DNA of 64,000 nt. Source: Acinetobacter lwoffii. Lineage in GTDB: Bacteria > Pseudomonadota > Gammaproteobacteria > Pseudomonadales > Moraxellaceae. Both the position numbers and the translations under genes were made by a program. Below the pieces are notes generated by a model. That model was given only the letters and a program-made list of their open reading frames with translations, was not told the origin of the DNA and did not search any database. Shown here piece after piece: positions 31,143 through 41,846 of the stretch. Location: assembly GCF_015602705.1 (NCBI RefSeq), contig NZ_CP059081.1, positions 2,737,702 to 2,801,701 of the forward strand, given 5' to 3'. Numbering within the stretch: the stretch's first letter is position 1; each line of letters begins with the position of its first letter.

Positions 31143-31169
31143 AAAAGAAAGCACTGCTTTTCTTTTTTA
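31141..31169 (+). terminator. yggX terminator
   Basis: AAAAAAGAAAGC-act-GCTTTTCTTTTTT pairs with one bulge and ends in a T-run directly at the yggX stop. It overlaps the first copy of the repeated module described next. Confidence 0.7.
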
Positions 31170-31196
31170 CGTAAGACAAGGACGAAGTCCGCGTAG
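31154..31196 (+). repeat. Intergenic repeat module, copy 1
   Basis: A 43-bp sequence starting CTGCTTTTCTTTT and ending GAAGTCCGCGTAG that recurs at 31330-31373 with one gap and a few substitutions. It is followed by the hairpin-terminator at 31207-31238. Confidence 0.75.
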
Positions 31197-31206
31197 ATTT
31201 TAATCC

Positions 31207-31238
31207 AAAAGAATCTCCAACTTTGGAGATTCTTTTTT
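31207..31238 (+). terminator. Terminator after repeat copy 1
   Basis: AGAATCTCC-aacttt-GGAGATTCT followed by TTTTT. No coding sequence lies between the yggX terminator and this one, which suggests a separate short transcript. Confidence 0.8.
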
Positions 31239-31329
31239 ATGTGTTGTTCTAAACATTACTCAAGACCAGCTAAGCACGTAGTTTTGAATGTAAAGAGCTC
31301 CCCATACAGAAGCTTTTCACATTAAAGCC

Positions 31330-31373
31330 CTGCTTTTCTTTTGTTACACGAGACAAAGATGAAGTCCGCGTAG
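31330..31373 (+). repeat. Intergenic repeat module, copy 2
   Basis: A 44-bp second copy of the CTGCTTTTCTTTT ... GAAGTCCGCGTAG module. Like copy 1, it is followed within about 15 bp by a terminator hairpin. Confidence 0.75.
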
Positions 31374-31383
31374 GCATAAATCT

Positions 31384-31407
31384 ATCCCCTATCTCAGGGG
31401 ATTTTTT
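31384..31407 (+). terminator. Terminator after repeat copy 2
   Basis: ATCCCCT-atctc-AGGGGAT followed by TTTTT. Confidence 0.75.
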
Positions 31408-31762
31408 GACTAAATCTAGCAAATCTTACTAACCAATATTTAGGGCACAAAAAACAGATTTTCACTTATCCTATTTCGTCTATCGAGTCAGTCACTATCC
31501 TGCTGAAAAACATTTAGATTTGTATCAAAATAATGGATTGTAAAAGCAATATACAGAGTATTCACAAAACACAACATTCTGCTACAAGAAGCCACATGAT
31601 TAAAAAAAACTGTCTCTCTATAATAAGCCCTAAGAAGATGAGATATCTTTGAATAACTATAATAATAAGCAACAAATACCCCGATTTTATCCCAGTTCTT
31701 CCCCCAAAGGCTGGGTATTTTTTTGCCTGCAATTTGCCGATTGGCTTGATAATTTAAGCGCA
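31408..31762. other. AT-rich intergenic stretch without a supported gene
   Basis: About 355 bp of AT-rich DNA between the repeat modules and the pgsA terminator. A 91-codon minus-strand frame is present but shows no ribosome-binding site or protein-like conservation. A weak CCCAG...CTGGG hairpin with T-run lies near 31690-31724. No other feature is seen. Confidence 0.5.
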
Positions 31763-31790
31763 TAAAAAAAGCCCCCTTTCAAGGAGCTTC
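31763..31790 (-). terminator. pgsA terminator
   Basis: On the minus strand AAGCTCC-ttgaaa-GGGGGCTT with seven T residues, just after the pgsA stop. Confidence 0.88.
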
Positions 31791-31804
31791 TCTTTTCATT
31801 TCGA

Positions 31805-32404
31805 TTAAGGCTGTTTCAGATATGGCCAAGCCGCTTTCAGATAAATGAACATCGACCATAAGGTGAGTACCACTGCGGTGTATAGCAAGGCATACGCCAG
31901 CATTTCCAGCGGTGGCCAATTTAACAGAAATACGGTGATGGCGATCATCTGGAAAGCAGTTTTGTATTTACCCACCGTTGAAACCGCAACATTGGTCCGC
32001 GCACCGAGTTCTGCCATCCATTCACGCAGGGCTGAAACGGTAATTTCACGCGAAATAATCACAATCGCAGCAAAAGCCATCGACATGGAAGGCTGCCATT
32101 GCACCAGTACAATCAGTGCAGCTGCGACCATCAATTTATCTGCAACTGGGTCGAGAAAACGTCCAAAAGCAGAAGTCTGGTTTAATGTACGTGCCAGATA
32201 GCCATCAAACCAGTCCGTTACCGCAGCCACCACAAAGATCGTGGTTAAAATGATATGCCGCGTCATATCGGGGTTATGGGCATCAAAGCCCATGGCAGGC
32301 GGCCAGTAAGCCACCAATAAAAATACCGGAATAAGAGCGATACGCGCCAAGGTCAAGATATTTGGAATATTCAGGATACGACCTGTAGTCATAGACACCG
32401 CCAA
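31805..32404 (-). CDS. pgsA: CDP-diacylglycerol-glycerol-3-phosphate 3-phosphatidyltransferase
   Basis: A 199-aa integral membrane enzyme making phosphatidylglycerol phosphate, the committed step to phosphatidylglycerol and cardiolipin. The CDP-alcohol phosphatidyltransferase motif D-x2-DG-x2-AR-x8-G-x3-D-x3-D is complete in DWFDGYLARTL then FGRFLDPVADKLM (about residues 64-92). Several membrane helices follow. The start is uncertain: TTG 32404 has GAGGGG five bases upstream, whereas ATG 32392 (MTTGRILNIPN) fits homologues but lacks a close ribosome-binding site. It lies downstream of uvrC and a thioesterase gene; uvrC-pgsA pairing is common in gammaproteobacteria. Confidence 0.93.
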   Translation of the reverse strand: MAVSMTTGRILNIPNILTLARIALIPVFLLVAYWPPAMGFDAHNPDMTRHIILTTIFVVAAVTDWFDGYLARTLNQTSAFGRFLDPVADKLMVAAALIVLVQWQPSMSMAFAAIVIISREITVSALREWMAELGARTNVAVSTVGKYKTAFQMIAITVFLLNWPPLEMLAYALLYTAVVLTLWSMFIYLKAAWPYLKQP

Positions 32405-32499
32405 TTGTTCCCCTCATGTACGATGAAAATGCACACTTTTTTAGAGGTTTGATCCATCATTAATAGGCTTCACTTTATACGAATTGACTTGCAGTGTCA

Positions 32500-33294
32500 C
32501 TAGGCAAACACCGTCACTGTTTGTCTTGCCATCGCAATCAGGCGATTTTCGGCATCCCAGAGATAGGTATGCTCCGTCGCATAACCATCCGCAGCATAGT
32601 CGGTAAATACTTTATATTTAAACCAATCATGCAATTGATGTTGAACCGGATGCACATAGGTCACTGTCCAGGTCAGACTACTCGCAGGTGCCATGTTTTT
32701 AAACATCGGTAACACCCCGGGTGGCCAGATATCAAAGATGGCCATCAGGTCGGCGACCAAAAATTCACGATTGTGATGCTTTTCAGGATGAAATCGGCAC
32801 CAGCCACCAAAGTCCGGACGAGGACTGGCACTACAAGGCAGATTGATATCCGCCCAAGCCACTTCGAAATGGTCATAACAGTCTGGCATGCCATAACCCG
32901 CAGGAATCTGAAACAGCTGCTCTGGCACAGCATAGTCAGGTGCTTGAGCTTGTTGCTGTACCTGAATCTCTGAATCACGGGAAATACCGAAACTGGCAAT
33001 CAGAATACTTTGCACCGCGTCGTCCTGCCATAAGCGCACTTCAATCGTGGTCACCGACTTGCCCTGCCGCAGGATTTCGGCACTCAGTCGTACTTTGGCT
33101 TGCTGAATCGGGCCGACAAAGGTCACACTGCAACTCAGCAAATGCTTGGCCGGATCATTGATGTGAGTGACGGCTTTTTGCATCATCATCGCGGCAGCCA
33201 GACCACCATACAGAGTACGACCCTGTAACCATCCCTGTGGAAACTCTACCCATTCCTGTTCGGCAATTTGTGCATAAAGTGCATGTAAAGACAT
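32500..33294 (-). CDS. TesB-like acyl-CoA thioesterase (double hotdog)
   Basis: A 264-aa protein with two hotdog repeats, as in thioesterase II and the 4HBT_3 group. The first repeat contains GWLQGRTLYGGLAAAMMMQKAV followed by SCSVTFVGPI. The second ends with SLTWTVTYVHPV and DGYATEHTYLWDAENRLIAMARQT. It should hydrolyse acyl-CoA esters in the cytosol; chain-length preference is not readable. It sits between uvrC and pgsA on the same strand, interrupting that conserved pair. Confidence 0.85.
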   Translation of the reverse strand: MSLHALYAQIAEQEWVEFPQGWLQGRTLYGGLAAAMMMQKAVTHINDPAKHLLSCSVTFVGPIQQAKVRLSAEILRQGKSVTTIEVRLWQDDAVQSILIASFGISRDSEIQVQQQAQAPDYAVPEQLFQIPAGYGMPDCYDHFEVAWADINLPCSASPRPDFGGWCRFHPEKHHNREFLVADLMAIFDIWPPGVLPMFKNMAPASSLTWTVTYVHPVQHQLHDWFKYKVFTDYAADGYATEHTYLWDAENRLIAMARQTVTVFA

Positions 33295-33409
33295 GTTGAT
33301 CCCTCAGTAAGTCTTGATGCTCAGTATATTCGGCAAAATTCTTCAGGTTGTGAATGTCACGTGACCCAAGCGTCAATGCGCACTTTGGCCCTTGCATTTA
33401 AGCCACGCG

Positions 33410-35209
33410 TCATTCATGCAGCACTTTATAAATCATCCGGGCCATGACTGAACCCAGTCCCGGTACCAGTTGCAGATCTCTTTCTGAGGCTTTCAGTACG
33501 CCCTGAATCCCGCCAAAATGGGTCAGCAAATCCCGACGGCGTTTTGGTCCGAGCCCCGGAATAACTTCCAGCACTGATGAACCACGCTTTTTATCGCGTT
33601 TGGCACGATGCTTGGTAATCGCAAAGCGGTGTGCTTCATCACGTACCTGCTGAATTAGATGCAGTGCCTTATGATCCTCCGGTAATTGAATTTTACTGCC
33701 ATCGGTAAAGTGCAGGGTTTCCAGACCAGGCTTACGTCCCTCACCTTTGGACACACCGACCATAAAGGCATCCAGTCCCAGTTCCTGCATGACTTCCATT
33801 GCCATGTGCAATTGCCCCTTGCCACCATCAATCAGCAGCAAGTCTGGCAACAGGGCTTTCTTATAACGACGGGTCAGCGCCTGACGCATGGCGGCATAGT
33901 CATCGCCCGCCTGAATATCGTGAATGGAAAACTGGCGATAATCGCGCTTGCGCGCACCACCACTATCAAAGACTACACAGGATGCCACGGTATCTTCGCC
34001 CATGGTATGTGAAATATCGAAGCACTCGATCCGGTCTACAGGATGGCCGACCACCTGCTCCAGCTGATGAAAACGCTCATTTAATTCTATATGATTGGCC
34101 AGCTTGCCCTGAATCGCGTGCTGTACATTCATCTGCGCCAGTTCCAGCCATTCGGCCCGGGTTTCGCGGACTTTGGACTTGATCTGGATTTTCTTGCCAA
34201 AATGCTGCGACAGTGCTGCTTCCAGTTCCTTACGATCAGCCACTTCCAGATTGACAATCAGTTCAGCCGGGATTTCATCTGCTACCTGAAAATAAAAATT
34301 GGCAATAAAATCGGCCAGCATTTGCCCCAGGTCATCACTAAGCATATCCGGGAAATAACTTTTTCCACCCAGCATTTTACCGTTGCGCACATGCATGATC
34401 TGCACACAGGTCACACCGGCCTGATAGGCAATCGACAGGATATCCGCTTCGCCTTTGAGCTTATAGATCGCCTGCTGCGACTGCACATCCCTTAACAGCG
34501 CCATCCGGTCCCGATAGAACACCGCTTTTTCAAATTCCAGCGCTTCAGCGGCCGCTTCCATTTTTGCGATCAGTTCCTGATTCAGCTCCTTGGTATCGCC
34601 CTGCAAAAAGCGGATCGAGTTATCGACATCTGCCTTATAGTCTTCCGGAGAAATAAATCCGACACAGGGCGCAGAGCAGCGTTTGATCTGGTATTGCAGA
34701 CATGGCCGGGTCCGGTTGGCAAAAAAACTGTTTTCACAGGAACGCACATTGAACAGTTTTTGTAGCACCACCAGAGTATCCCGGGCGGTATACGCACTCG
34801 GATAAGGTCCAAAAAACTTGCCCACCTGGTGCTTGCCCTTGCCGCGCCCACTGGCTAAACGCGGATAGGGTTTATCTGCCGAAACAAAAATATAGACATA
34901 AGATTTGTCATCACGCAGCATGATGTTATAGGGCGGATGATGCAGCTTGATCAGGTTCTGTTCCAGCAACAAGGCTTCAGTTTCAGAACGTACCACCAGG
35001 GTCTGGATATCATAAATCCGTGCCACCAAGGCCTGGGTTTTGGGATGATCCAGCGTTTTGACAAAATAGCTGGAGACCCGGTTTTTCAGGTTTTTGGCTT
35101 TACCCACATACAATAATTCGCCGTCTTTGCCATACATCCGGTAGACCCCGGGCAGACTGGTCATATTCGCCAGGATTTTTTCAATATGGGGGCGTGCGTT
35201 TTCGTTCAC
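33410..35209 (-). CDS. uvrC: UvrABC system protein C
   Basis: A 599-aa excinuclease subunit that cuts both sides of a DNA lesion. The N-terminal GIY-YIG nuclease has [25 protein letters not shown] in that order, a Cys-rich segment follows ([17 protein letters not shown]), then the UVR domain that binds UvrB, the RNase H-like C-terminal nuclease (ECFDISH, DGGKGQ) and a C-terminal helix-hairpin-helix pair ([24 protein letters not shown]). The start is GTG 35209. First gene of a uvrC-thioesterase-pgsA series. Confidence 0.96.
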   Translation of the reverse strand: MNENARPHIEKILANMTSLPGVYRMYGKDGELLYVGKAKNLKNRVSSYFVKTLDHPKTQALVARIYDIQTLVVRSETEALLLEQNLIKLHHPPYNIMLRDDKSYVYIFVSADKPYPRLASGRGKGKHQVGKFFGPYPSAYTARDTLVVLQKLFNVRSCENSFFANRTRPCLQYQIKRCSAPCVGFISPEDYKADVDNSIRFLQGDTKELNQELIAKMEAAAEALEFEKAVFYRDRMALLRDVQSQQAIYKLKGEADILSIAYQAGVTCVQIMHVRNGKMLGGKSYFPDMLSDDLGQMLADFIANFYFQVADEIPAELIVNLEVADRKELEAALSQHFGKKIQIKSKVRETRAEWLELAQMNVQHAIQGKLANHIELNERFHQLEQVVGHPVDRIECFDISHTMGEDTVASCVVFDSGGARKRDYRQFSIHDIQAGDDYAAMRQALTRRYKKALLPDLLLIDGGKGQLHMAMEVMQELGLDAFMVGVSKGEGRKPGLETLHFTDGSKIQLPEDHKALHLIQQVRDEAHRFAITKHRAKRDKKRGSSVLEVIPGLGPKRRRDLLTHFGGIQGVLKASERDLQLVPGLGSVMARMIYKVLHE

Positions 35210-35434
35210 CTAAAGCCTATTTTTCACCTACAATCTGCAGATATATGTGATGATTGTTGCGTCATTTTCAAGCAAAAACACAAAATTCCCCTGAAGTTGC
35301 CATCCAATCTTAAAGTTACTGTCGGGTTATCCCCCCAATCTATAATCCTCACGACATAACCTAATTGTTAAAAGCTATAAATTTCAACCTTTAACTTTGT
35401 TATGCTCAAAAAGTCTAGTTTTGAGATGATTCGC

Positions 35435-36496
35435 ATGACCATGCAGCAATCGGACATTCATATTGTTCAACCCTCCACCTCCACCCATAGTCTGTCTGAA
35501 CGTGATCGCCTGATTGGTAAACCGCGTTTTCATTTCGAGCCAAATAATGTAATGCAGCTGCTACGTGAACGGATTATTGGGCAGGATGCAGCCCTGAATG
35601 AAATTGAAAAAATGCTGCATGTGGTCAAGGCAGATTTTTCCAGTCCGGATCGCCCTTTGTCGGTTACCTTGATGCTGGGTCCTACTGGCGTCGGTAAAAC
35701 AGAAACTGTGCGTCTGATTGCCGAAGCGATCTATGGCCGCCCGGATGCCTTTTGCCGGATTGATATGAATACTCTGGCACAGGAACATTATGCAGCGGCT
35801 TTGACCGGCGCACCGCCTGGTTATGTGGGATCAAAGGAAGGTCACAGCCTGTTTGATGAAACTGCGATTGCCGGCAGCCATACCCGGCCCGGCATCATGC
35901 TATTTGATGAGCTGGAAAAAGCCAGTAACGAGGTGATTCGCGGCTTGATGAACGTGCTGGATACTGGCCGGCTGACCTTAACAGCGGGTACCAAAACTAT
36001 CGATTTTCGCAATTGCATGATCTTTATGACCAGCAATGTCGGGGCACAGGCGGCGCAGCAATATCTGGACAAACTCAGCTATCTGCCTGAGAAAATGCAG
36101 GCACTGTGTCTGAAGCGCGTTCCCACCCAGCGCATCATTGAAAAAGTCATGCAGCGTAAATTCGACCCTGAATTTCTGAACCGGATTGACCGCAGCCTGC
36201 ATTATCAGGCGGTACAGCATGATGCCCTGCCACGTCTGGTCGAAATTGAACTGGATAAACTGAACAAGCGCTTGCAACATCAGCAACGCAGCGTGCATTT
36301 AAGCGCTTCAGCCAAAGCCTATTTCTATCAGGACCATGATATTCGTTACGGCGCCCGACATTTGGGCCGCAAGATGCGTACCGAACTGGAGCCGATTCTG
36401 GCGCTGTATTTTTTAAACCAGCCTGAGCAGTTCAGTCTGCATCTGGACTGTGTCGATGGACAGCTGGTGGTTCTGCCTGAGCAAGCAAAAGCTTAA
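35435..36496 (+). CDS. Stand-alone Hsp100/ClpB-D2-like AAA+ ATPase
   Basis: A protein of about 353 aa from ATG 35435 (the frame is open to 35402, but TGTTATGCT at 35397-35405 looks like an extended -10 there, so translation should start later). A single AAA+ module has Walker A GPTGVGKT (about 82-89), pore loop GYVGSKEG, Walker B IMLFDELEKA, sensor 1 MTSNVG, arginine finger in FDPEFLNRID and sensor 2 GARHLGR. This matches the second ATPase domain and D2-small domain of ClpA/ClpB. It lacks the N-domain, D1, the ClpB middle domain and any visible IGF/L ClpP loop. Probably a cytosolic remodeller of unknown substrate. Monocistronic. Confidence 0.85.
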   Translation: MTMQQSDIHIVQPSTSTHSLSERDRLIGKPRFHFEPNNVMQLLRERIIGQDAALNEIEKMLHVVKADFSSPDRPLSVTLMLGPTGVGKTETVRLIAEAIYGRPDAFCRIDMNTLAQEHYAAALTGAPPGYVGSKEGHSLFDETAIAGSHTRPGIMLFDELEKASNEVIRGLMNVLDTGRLTLTAGTKTIDFRNCMIFMTSNVGAQAAQQYLDKLSYLPEKMQALCLKRVPTQRIIEKVMQRKFDPEFLNRIDRSLHYQAVQHDALPRLVEIELDKLNKRLQHQQRSVHLSASAKAYFYQDHDIRYGARHLGRKMRTELEPILALYFLNQPEQFSLHLDCVDGQLVVLPEQAKA

Positions 36497-36513
36497 CTAA
36501 GGCAGACTCGATA

Positions 36514-36927
36514 TCAGTTTTTATTCGGCTGAAGCACCTGTATAAAAGCAGTTTGATCTTTGGGTGAAACCAATATAAATTTCTGCACGCCCGCATCAGT
36601 ATAGTCAATCCGCAGACGCTTTAAAGATAAGGCTGGCGCAATGATAGAGTGGTCTGTGGGCTGAATGGATTGGATTTCACTTAAGGGAATCTTCCAGCTT
36701 AACCACAGGCTTTTTATGGTCAACACCCCATTGTCCATCACATAGCGCGTACTCCACAGCGGCCACCATAAAATGATAATAGTCAGGACATAAACCGCAG
36801 TGTGCAGCGGATATTGCTGCATAGTGCCTTTGGCCTGCATGGTCAGCAGTAGTTGCAGCAACAGGCCACTCATACAAATCACAAAAGCCAGCAGCCACCA
36901 GTCTTTTTTAGAACGAAATACGTGCAT
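36514..36927 (-). CDS. Bacterial PH-domain membrane protein
   Basis: A 137-aa protein with two membrane helices (WWLLAFVICMSGLLLQLLL and TAVYVLTIIILWWPLW) followed by a short beta-rich domain (TRYVMDNGVLTIKSLWLSWKI, LSEIQSIQPTD, RLRIDYTD) resembling bacterial PH domains of the YokE/DUF1200 type. The N-terminal pattern FRSKKDWWL is typical of that family. GGGGG precedes the ATG. It is convergent with the AAA+ gene, with only 17 bp between stops. Function unknown. Confidence 0.75.
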   Translation of the reverse strand: MHVFRSKKDWWLLAFVICMSGLLLQLLLTMQAKGTMQQYPLHTAVYVLTIIILWWPLWSTRYVMDNGVLTIKSLWLSWKIPLSEIQSIQPTDHSIIAPALSLKRLRIDYTDAGVQKFILVSPKDQTAFIQVLQPNKN

Positions 36928-37441
36928 CGATATCCCCCATATCTAAGTGCAAGATCATCATAAACAATTCCATAGCAGATGACAGGGATTCAACCCGGCA
37001 GGATGGAAATTATTTTAAATCACACATCGACAGGATCGTTCCCATTTTCGATCTCATCAGAAAAGTTCAGTAACTCAAATGATCTAATACACTGTTATTT
37101 GTGCTGATTAAATACTATCAGCAAAGACCTGAAAGCCCTGCGCTCAGCATACTTCGAGGCTAAAAATGGCAAGTTCAAGGATAGAAATTGACTGAATTGA
37201 CAAAATTCCGCTAGAAATGCACCTTGAAAATCAGTCACCCTGCTCCATATCTATCAGGCTGATTGATAAAAAATAATGAATTGAAACAAAATCTTTGGTT
37301 CATCTTCTTTTAGAAAACTGAAAGGAAAAGTTATAGCGGGGCGGATCAGTCTGGCAGAAATTGATGACCATTGCGTCACGGCTTGATACAACTTGTTATG
37401 TTCTTTTTGGATATAGTTATCGTAAGATTAGCGAAGTCAAA
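36928..37441. other. Intergenic region upstream of fadB
   Basis: About 500 bp with no supported gene. The frame of fadB is open back to 37361 but has no ribosome-binding site until 37501. TGTTATGTT near 37396 resembles an extended -10 element. No terminator or repeat was found in the rest. Confidence 0.5.
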
Positions 37442-37464
37442 AAGTGCGCGGGACATGCGCACTT
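37442..37464 (+). promoter_or_regulatory. Perfect inverted repeat in the fadB leader
   Basis: AAGTGCGC-gggacat-GCGCACTT is a perfect 8-bp inverted repeat with a 7-base loop, 50 bp before the fadB ATG. It could be an operator for a TetR/FadR-type dimer or a 5'UTR hairpin; the regulator is not identified. Confidence 0.6.
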
Positions 37465-37513
37465 GCTTCACAACATCAACTTAGAAGTCCTCCAAAATAA
37501 AGGAGATCAGGGC

Positions 37514-39664
37514 ATGATCCACGCTGGCAATGCCATTACCGTCCAAATGCTTGAGGACGGGATTGCAGAATTCCGCTTTGACTTACAAGGTGAGTCCGTT
37601 AACAAATTCAACCGTGCAACGATTGAAGATTTCAAGGCTGCTATCGAAGCCGTCTCCCATGCCGATATTCAAGGTCTGATTGTGACTTCAGGCAAATCTA
37701 CATTTATTGTAGGTGCTGATATCACTGAATTCGGCGACAACTTTGCTCAGGGTGAACAAGCGATTGTTGACTGGGCAATGCCAGTACATGAAATTTTTAA
37801 CAGCTTCGAAGACCTCGACATTCCTAAAGTGGCTGCCATTAATGGCATGGCACTGGGTGGCGGTTTCGAAATGTGCCTGGTGTGTGACTACCGTGTCATG
37901 TCAGAACAGGCACAAGTGGGCCTACCTGAAATCAAGCTGGGTATCTTCCCGGGCTTCGGTGGTACAGTGCGTTTAAGCCGTCTAATCGGTATCGACAACG
38001 CGGTAGAATGGATGGCAATGGCCAATCCTAAGAAGCCAGCTGCTGCACTGAAAGACGGCGCAGTCGATGCTGTCGTTCCTGCTGACAAGCTACAAGATGC
38101 TGCACTTGATCTGGTAAAACAGGCGATTCATGGCCGTTTAGACTGGAAAACCAAGCGTCAGGAAAAACTCGATCCAGTTAAACTCAGCCCGATCGAACAG
38201 ATGATGGCGTTTAACTCATCGAAAGGCATGGTTCTGGCAAAAGCTAATCCAGCTCAATACCCTGCACCAAAATTACTGCTTGATTCTCTTCAAGCGGGTG
38301 CGAGCCTGCATCGTGATGACGCGCTGAAAGCGGAAGCTGAAGGTTTTGCTAAAGCAGCAGTCACACCACAAGCAGGTGCCTTGATCGGTTTGTTCCTGAA
38401 TGACCAGATCGTGAAAAAAACCTCGAAGCGCTATGAAAAAGGTGCGCATCCAGTGAACCAGGCGGCTGTTCTAGGCGCAGGTATCATGGGTGGTGGTATT
38501 GCTTACCAGGCGGCAAGCAAAGGCACACCGATCATCATGAAAGACATCGGTAACCAGCAACTTGCTTTGGGTATGAAAGAAGCTAACGGTTTACTGACCA
38601 AACAAGTTGAACGTAAGAAGATGAAGCCTGCTCAAATGGGTGAAACTCTTGCGCGCATCCGTCCGACTTTAAGCTATGACGAGTTTAAAGAAGTGGACAT
38701 CGTGATCGAAGCCGTGACTGAAAATCCAAAAGTCAAAGGTATCGTACTGAAAGAAACTGAAGCGAAAGTTCGTGACAACACGATCATTGCATCTAATACT
38801 TCTACGATTTCAATCACGCGCCTGGCTGAAAACCTAGAACGTCCTGAAAACTTCGTGGGCATGCACTTCTTTAACCCGGTACATATGATGCCACTGGTTG
38901 AAGTGATTCGTGGGGCGAAGACTTCTGACGAAGCGATTGCAACGACTGTAGTACTTGCTCAGAAAATGGGTAAAACACCAATCGTGGTCAATGACTGCCC
39001 GGGCTTCCTCGTGAACCGCGTATTGTTCCCTTACTTCGGTGCATTTGACCTGTTGCTTAAAGATGGTGCTGACTTCCAGCAAATCGATAAAGTCATGGAA
39101 AAATTCGGCTGGCCAATGGGCCCTGCTTACCTGATGGACGTTGTCGGTATCGACACTGGCGTACACGGTGCAGAAGTGATGGCTGAAGGCTTCCCGGATC
39201 GTATGAAACCTGATTTCAAAGGTTCGATTCAGGTGATGTACGAAAACAACCGTCTGGGTCAAAAGAACGACGTTGGTTTCTACAAGTATGAACTTGACCG
39301 TAAAGGCAAAAAAGCCAAAGTGGTTGATCCAACTGCGTATGAGCTTGTGGCATCTGTTGCAACTGCGGAAAAACGTGAATTTGACGCTCAGGAAATCATT
39401 GATCGCATGATGCTGGCTTTCTGTAACGAAACTGTTCGTTGCCTGGAAGACAACATTGTAGCCACTGCTGCTGAAGCAGATATGGCTATGATCATGGGTG
39501 TTGGTTTCCCTCCATTCCGTGGTGGTCCATGCCGTTACATCGATCAAACTGGTGTAGCTGAGTATGTTGCGCTTTGCAATAAGTATGCGCACCTTGGTAA
39601 AGCTTATGAAGCGCCAGAAATGTTGCGCGAAATGGCTGCTAACAACAAAAAATTCTACGGTTAA
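37514..39664 (+). CDS. fadB: Fatty acid oxidation complex subunit alpha
   Basis: A 716-aa multifunctional beta-oxidation protein (enoyl-CoA hydratase, 3-hydroxyacyl-CoA dehydrogenase). ATG 37514 ([11 protein letters not shown]) follows AAAGGAG at eight bases. The hydratase domain (1-190) has [19 protein letters not shown] and [17 protein letters not shown] with the catalytic Glu pair. The NAD-binding fold starts at [15 protein letters not shown] (about 319), and the dehydrogenase active site has [17 protein letters not shown]. It forms an alpha2beta2 complex with FadA, encoded 12 bp downstream. Confidence 0.97.
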   Translation: MIHAGNAITVQMLEDGIAEFRFDLQGESVNKFNRATIEDFKAAIEAVSHADIQGLIVTSGKSTFIVGADITEFGDNFAQGEQAIVDWAMPVHEIFNSFEDLDIPKVAAINGMALGGGFEMCLVCDYRVMSEQAQVGLPEIKLGIFPGFGGTVRLSRLIGIDNAVEWMAMANPKKPAAALKDGAVDAVVPADKLQDAALDLVKQAIHGRLDWKTKRQEKLDPVKLSPIEQMMAFNSSKGMVLAKANPAQYPAPKLLLDSLQAGASLHRDDALKAEAEGFAKAAVTPQAGALIGLFLNDQIVKKTSKRYEKGAHPVNQAAVLGAGIMGGGIAYQAASKGTPIIMKDIGNQQLALGMKEANGLLTKQVERKKMKPAQMGETLARIRPTLSYDEFKEVDIVIEAVTENPKVKGIVLKETEAKVRDNTIIASNTSTISITRLAENLERPENFVGMHFFNPVHMMPLVEVIRGAKTSDEAIATTVVLAQKMGKTPIVVNDCPGFLVNRVLFPYFGAFDLLLKDGADFQQIDKVMEKFGWPMGPAYLMDVVGIDTGVHGAEVMAEGFPDRMKPDFKGSIQVMYENNRLGQKNDVGFYKYELDRKGKKAKVVDPTAYELVASVATAEKREFDAQEIIDRMMLAFCNETVRCLEDNIVATAAEADMAMIMGVGFPPFRGGPCRYIDQTGVAEYVALCNKYAHLGKAYEAPEMLREMAANNKKFYG

Positions 39665-39676
39665 GGAGCAACGTGA

Positions 39677-40849
<1,173 letters not shown>

Positions 40850-40872
40850 TTCTTAAATACCGAGATAAAAAG

Positions 40873-40899
40873 AAACCCCGCTTAATGCGGGGTTTTTTT
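40873..40899 (+). terminator. fadBA terminator
   Basis: AAACCCCGC-ttaat-GCGGGGTTT followed by TTTT. Confidence 0.93.
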
Positions 40900-40987
40900 G
40901 TCCCTTAAAATTCCCCAATCCAAATAAAGCTACATGGCAATATTTCCTACATAGCAACAACGCTATAAACCTACTAAGGAAAAAGAA

Positions 40988-41491
40988 ATGGGAAATTTAG
41001 CAATAGACTTTAACCATAAAGCTACTCTAGCAAGCTCAAATATGCCGACTTCGGTTGAGAGTTTAAATTTCAATAAATTAAAATTTAAATTAACATCAGG
41101 TAAAGAAGCAACCATGTCAAAAAAAGTTTGCGAATTTGCAGAGCAAGAATATAAACGTTTTCTAGCGTTAAAATATTTCTATCCAAAAGAAACGCTAGTA
41201 CCTAATAAACTTGTTGATGAGTTTTGGCATGCTCACATTTTAGATACTCGAAATTACCACATGGATTGCTTGAAAATTTTTGGAGCTTATCTGCACCACT
41301 ATCCATATTTTGGAATCCATGATGAAGTCGACCAACAAAATTTGAAAGATACTTTCCAGCGAACTAAAGAACTTTATGAAGTTTGGTTTGGCCCATACCC
41401 TGATTTCACAATTGAAGCACGCTGTGGTGATGATCACGCCTGTCACGCTCCTTCAAGCTGTGCATGTCGTGTACCTGGTGCATGTAAATAG
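40988..41491 (+). CDS. GRDP-like (glycine-rich domain-containing protein-like) protein
   Basis: A 167-aa cytosolic protein. The central segment KYFYPKETLVPNKLVDEFWHAHILDTRNYHMDC and the following HYPYFGI match the short bacterial members of the GRDP-like family (PF07173 type), whose WHxH-like core could bind metal. The C-terminus is Cys-rich (CGDDHACHAPSSCACRVPGACK in sense), unlike the rest. AAGGAAAAAGAA precedes the ATG. Low GC content contrasts with fadA, suggesting later acquisition. Function unknown. Confidence 0.7.
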   Translation: MGNLAIDFNHKATLASSNMPTSVESLNFNKLKFKLTSGKEATMSKKVCEFAEQEYKRFLALKYFYPKETLVPNKLVDEFWHAHILDTRNYHMDCLKIFGAYLHHYPYFGIHDEVDQQNLKDTFQRTKELYEVWFGPYPDFTIEARCGDDHACHAPSSCACRVPGACK

Positions 41492-41510
41492 CTTTTTATA
41501 CTGGGCAGTA

Positions 41511-41846
41511 TCACTGCCCAGTTGCCTTACATAAGGCTTCAATTGCTGTATCTATTTGTAAATCTAATTTCTTAGAAAATTTATTGTCTGTATTCTTTTC
41601 CCACTGCTTATATTCAAGAAAAAATATATATTTCTTCAATGCATCTTCTTTCTTAATGGTTAATGACCCTTGTTTTGCCCTCTGAATATCTTTTTTTAAG
41701 CGCTCATAAAAAGAAGTATCTTCATCGGAAAATGCATCGCTAAAAGCCTTTAAATTACCTGTATAAACTTCTTCAATTAAGTTTAAAAACTTTTCCAAAT
41801 TAGGGTTTAAATTTAATTGATCTTTTTCATTATTTTCTAAATGCAT
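41511..41846 (-). CDS. Hypothetical protein, coupled to zinc-ribbon gene
   Basis: A 111-aa, highly charged, probably cytosolic helical protein rich in Lys, Glu, Asn and Leu, with one Cys near the C-terminus (EALCKATGQ). No family is recognised. Its ATG lies inside the 3' end of the zinc-ribbon gene (10-bp overlap), with AGG nine bases upstream, so translation is probably coupled. Low GC, like its partner. Confidence 0.6.
   Translation of the reverse strand: MHLENNEKDQLNLNPNLEKFLNLIEEVYTGNLKAFSDAFSDEDTSFYERLKKDIQRAKQGSLTIKKEDALKKYIFFLEYKQWEKNTDNKFSKKLDLQIDTAIEALCKATGQ

Noticed and set aside
31488..31763. 91-codon minus-strand frame upstream of the pgsA terminator
   Set aside because: AT-rich, no ribosome-binding site, atypical composition and overlaps the pgsA terminator.
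36928..37513. Longer fadB start at 37361
   Set aside because: The strong ribosome-binding site is at 37501, and the added 51 residues contain no conserved sequence.
38834..39592. 252-codon minus-strand frame inside fadB
   Set aside because: Shadow frame; fadB is unambiguous and the antisense product has no protein-like features.
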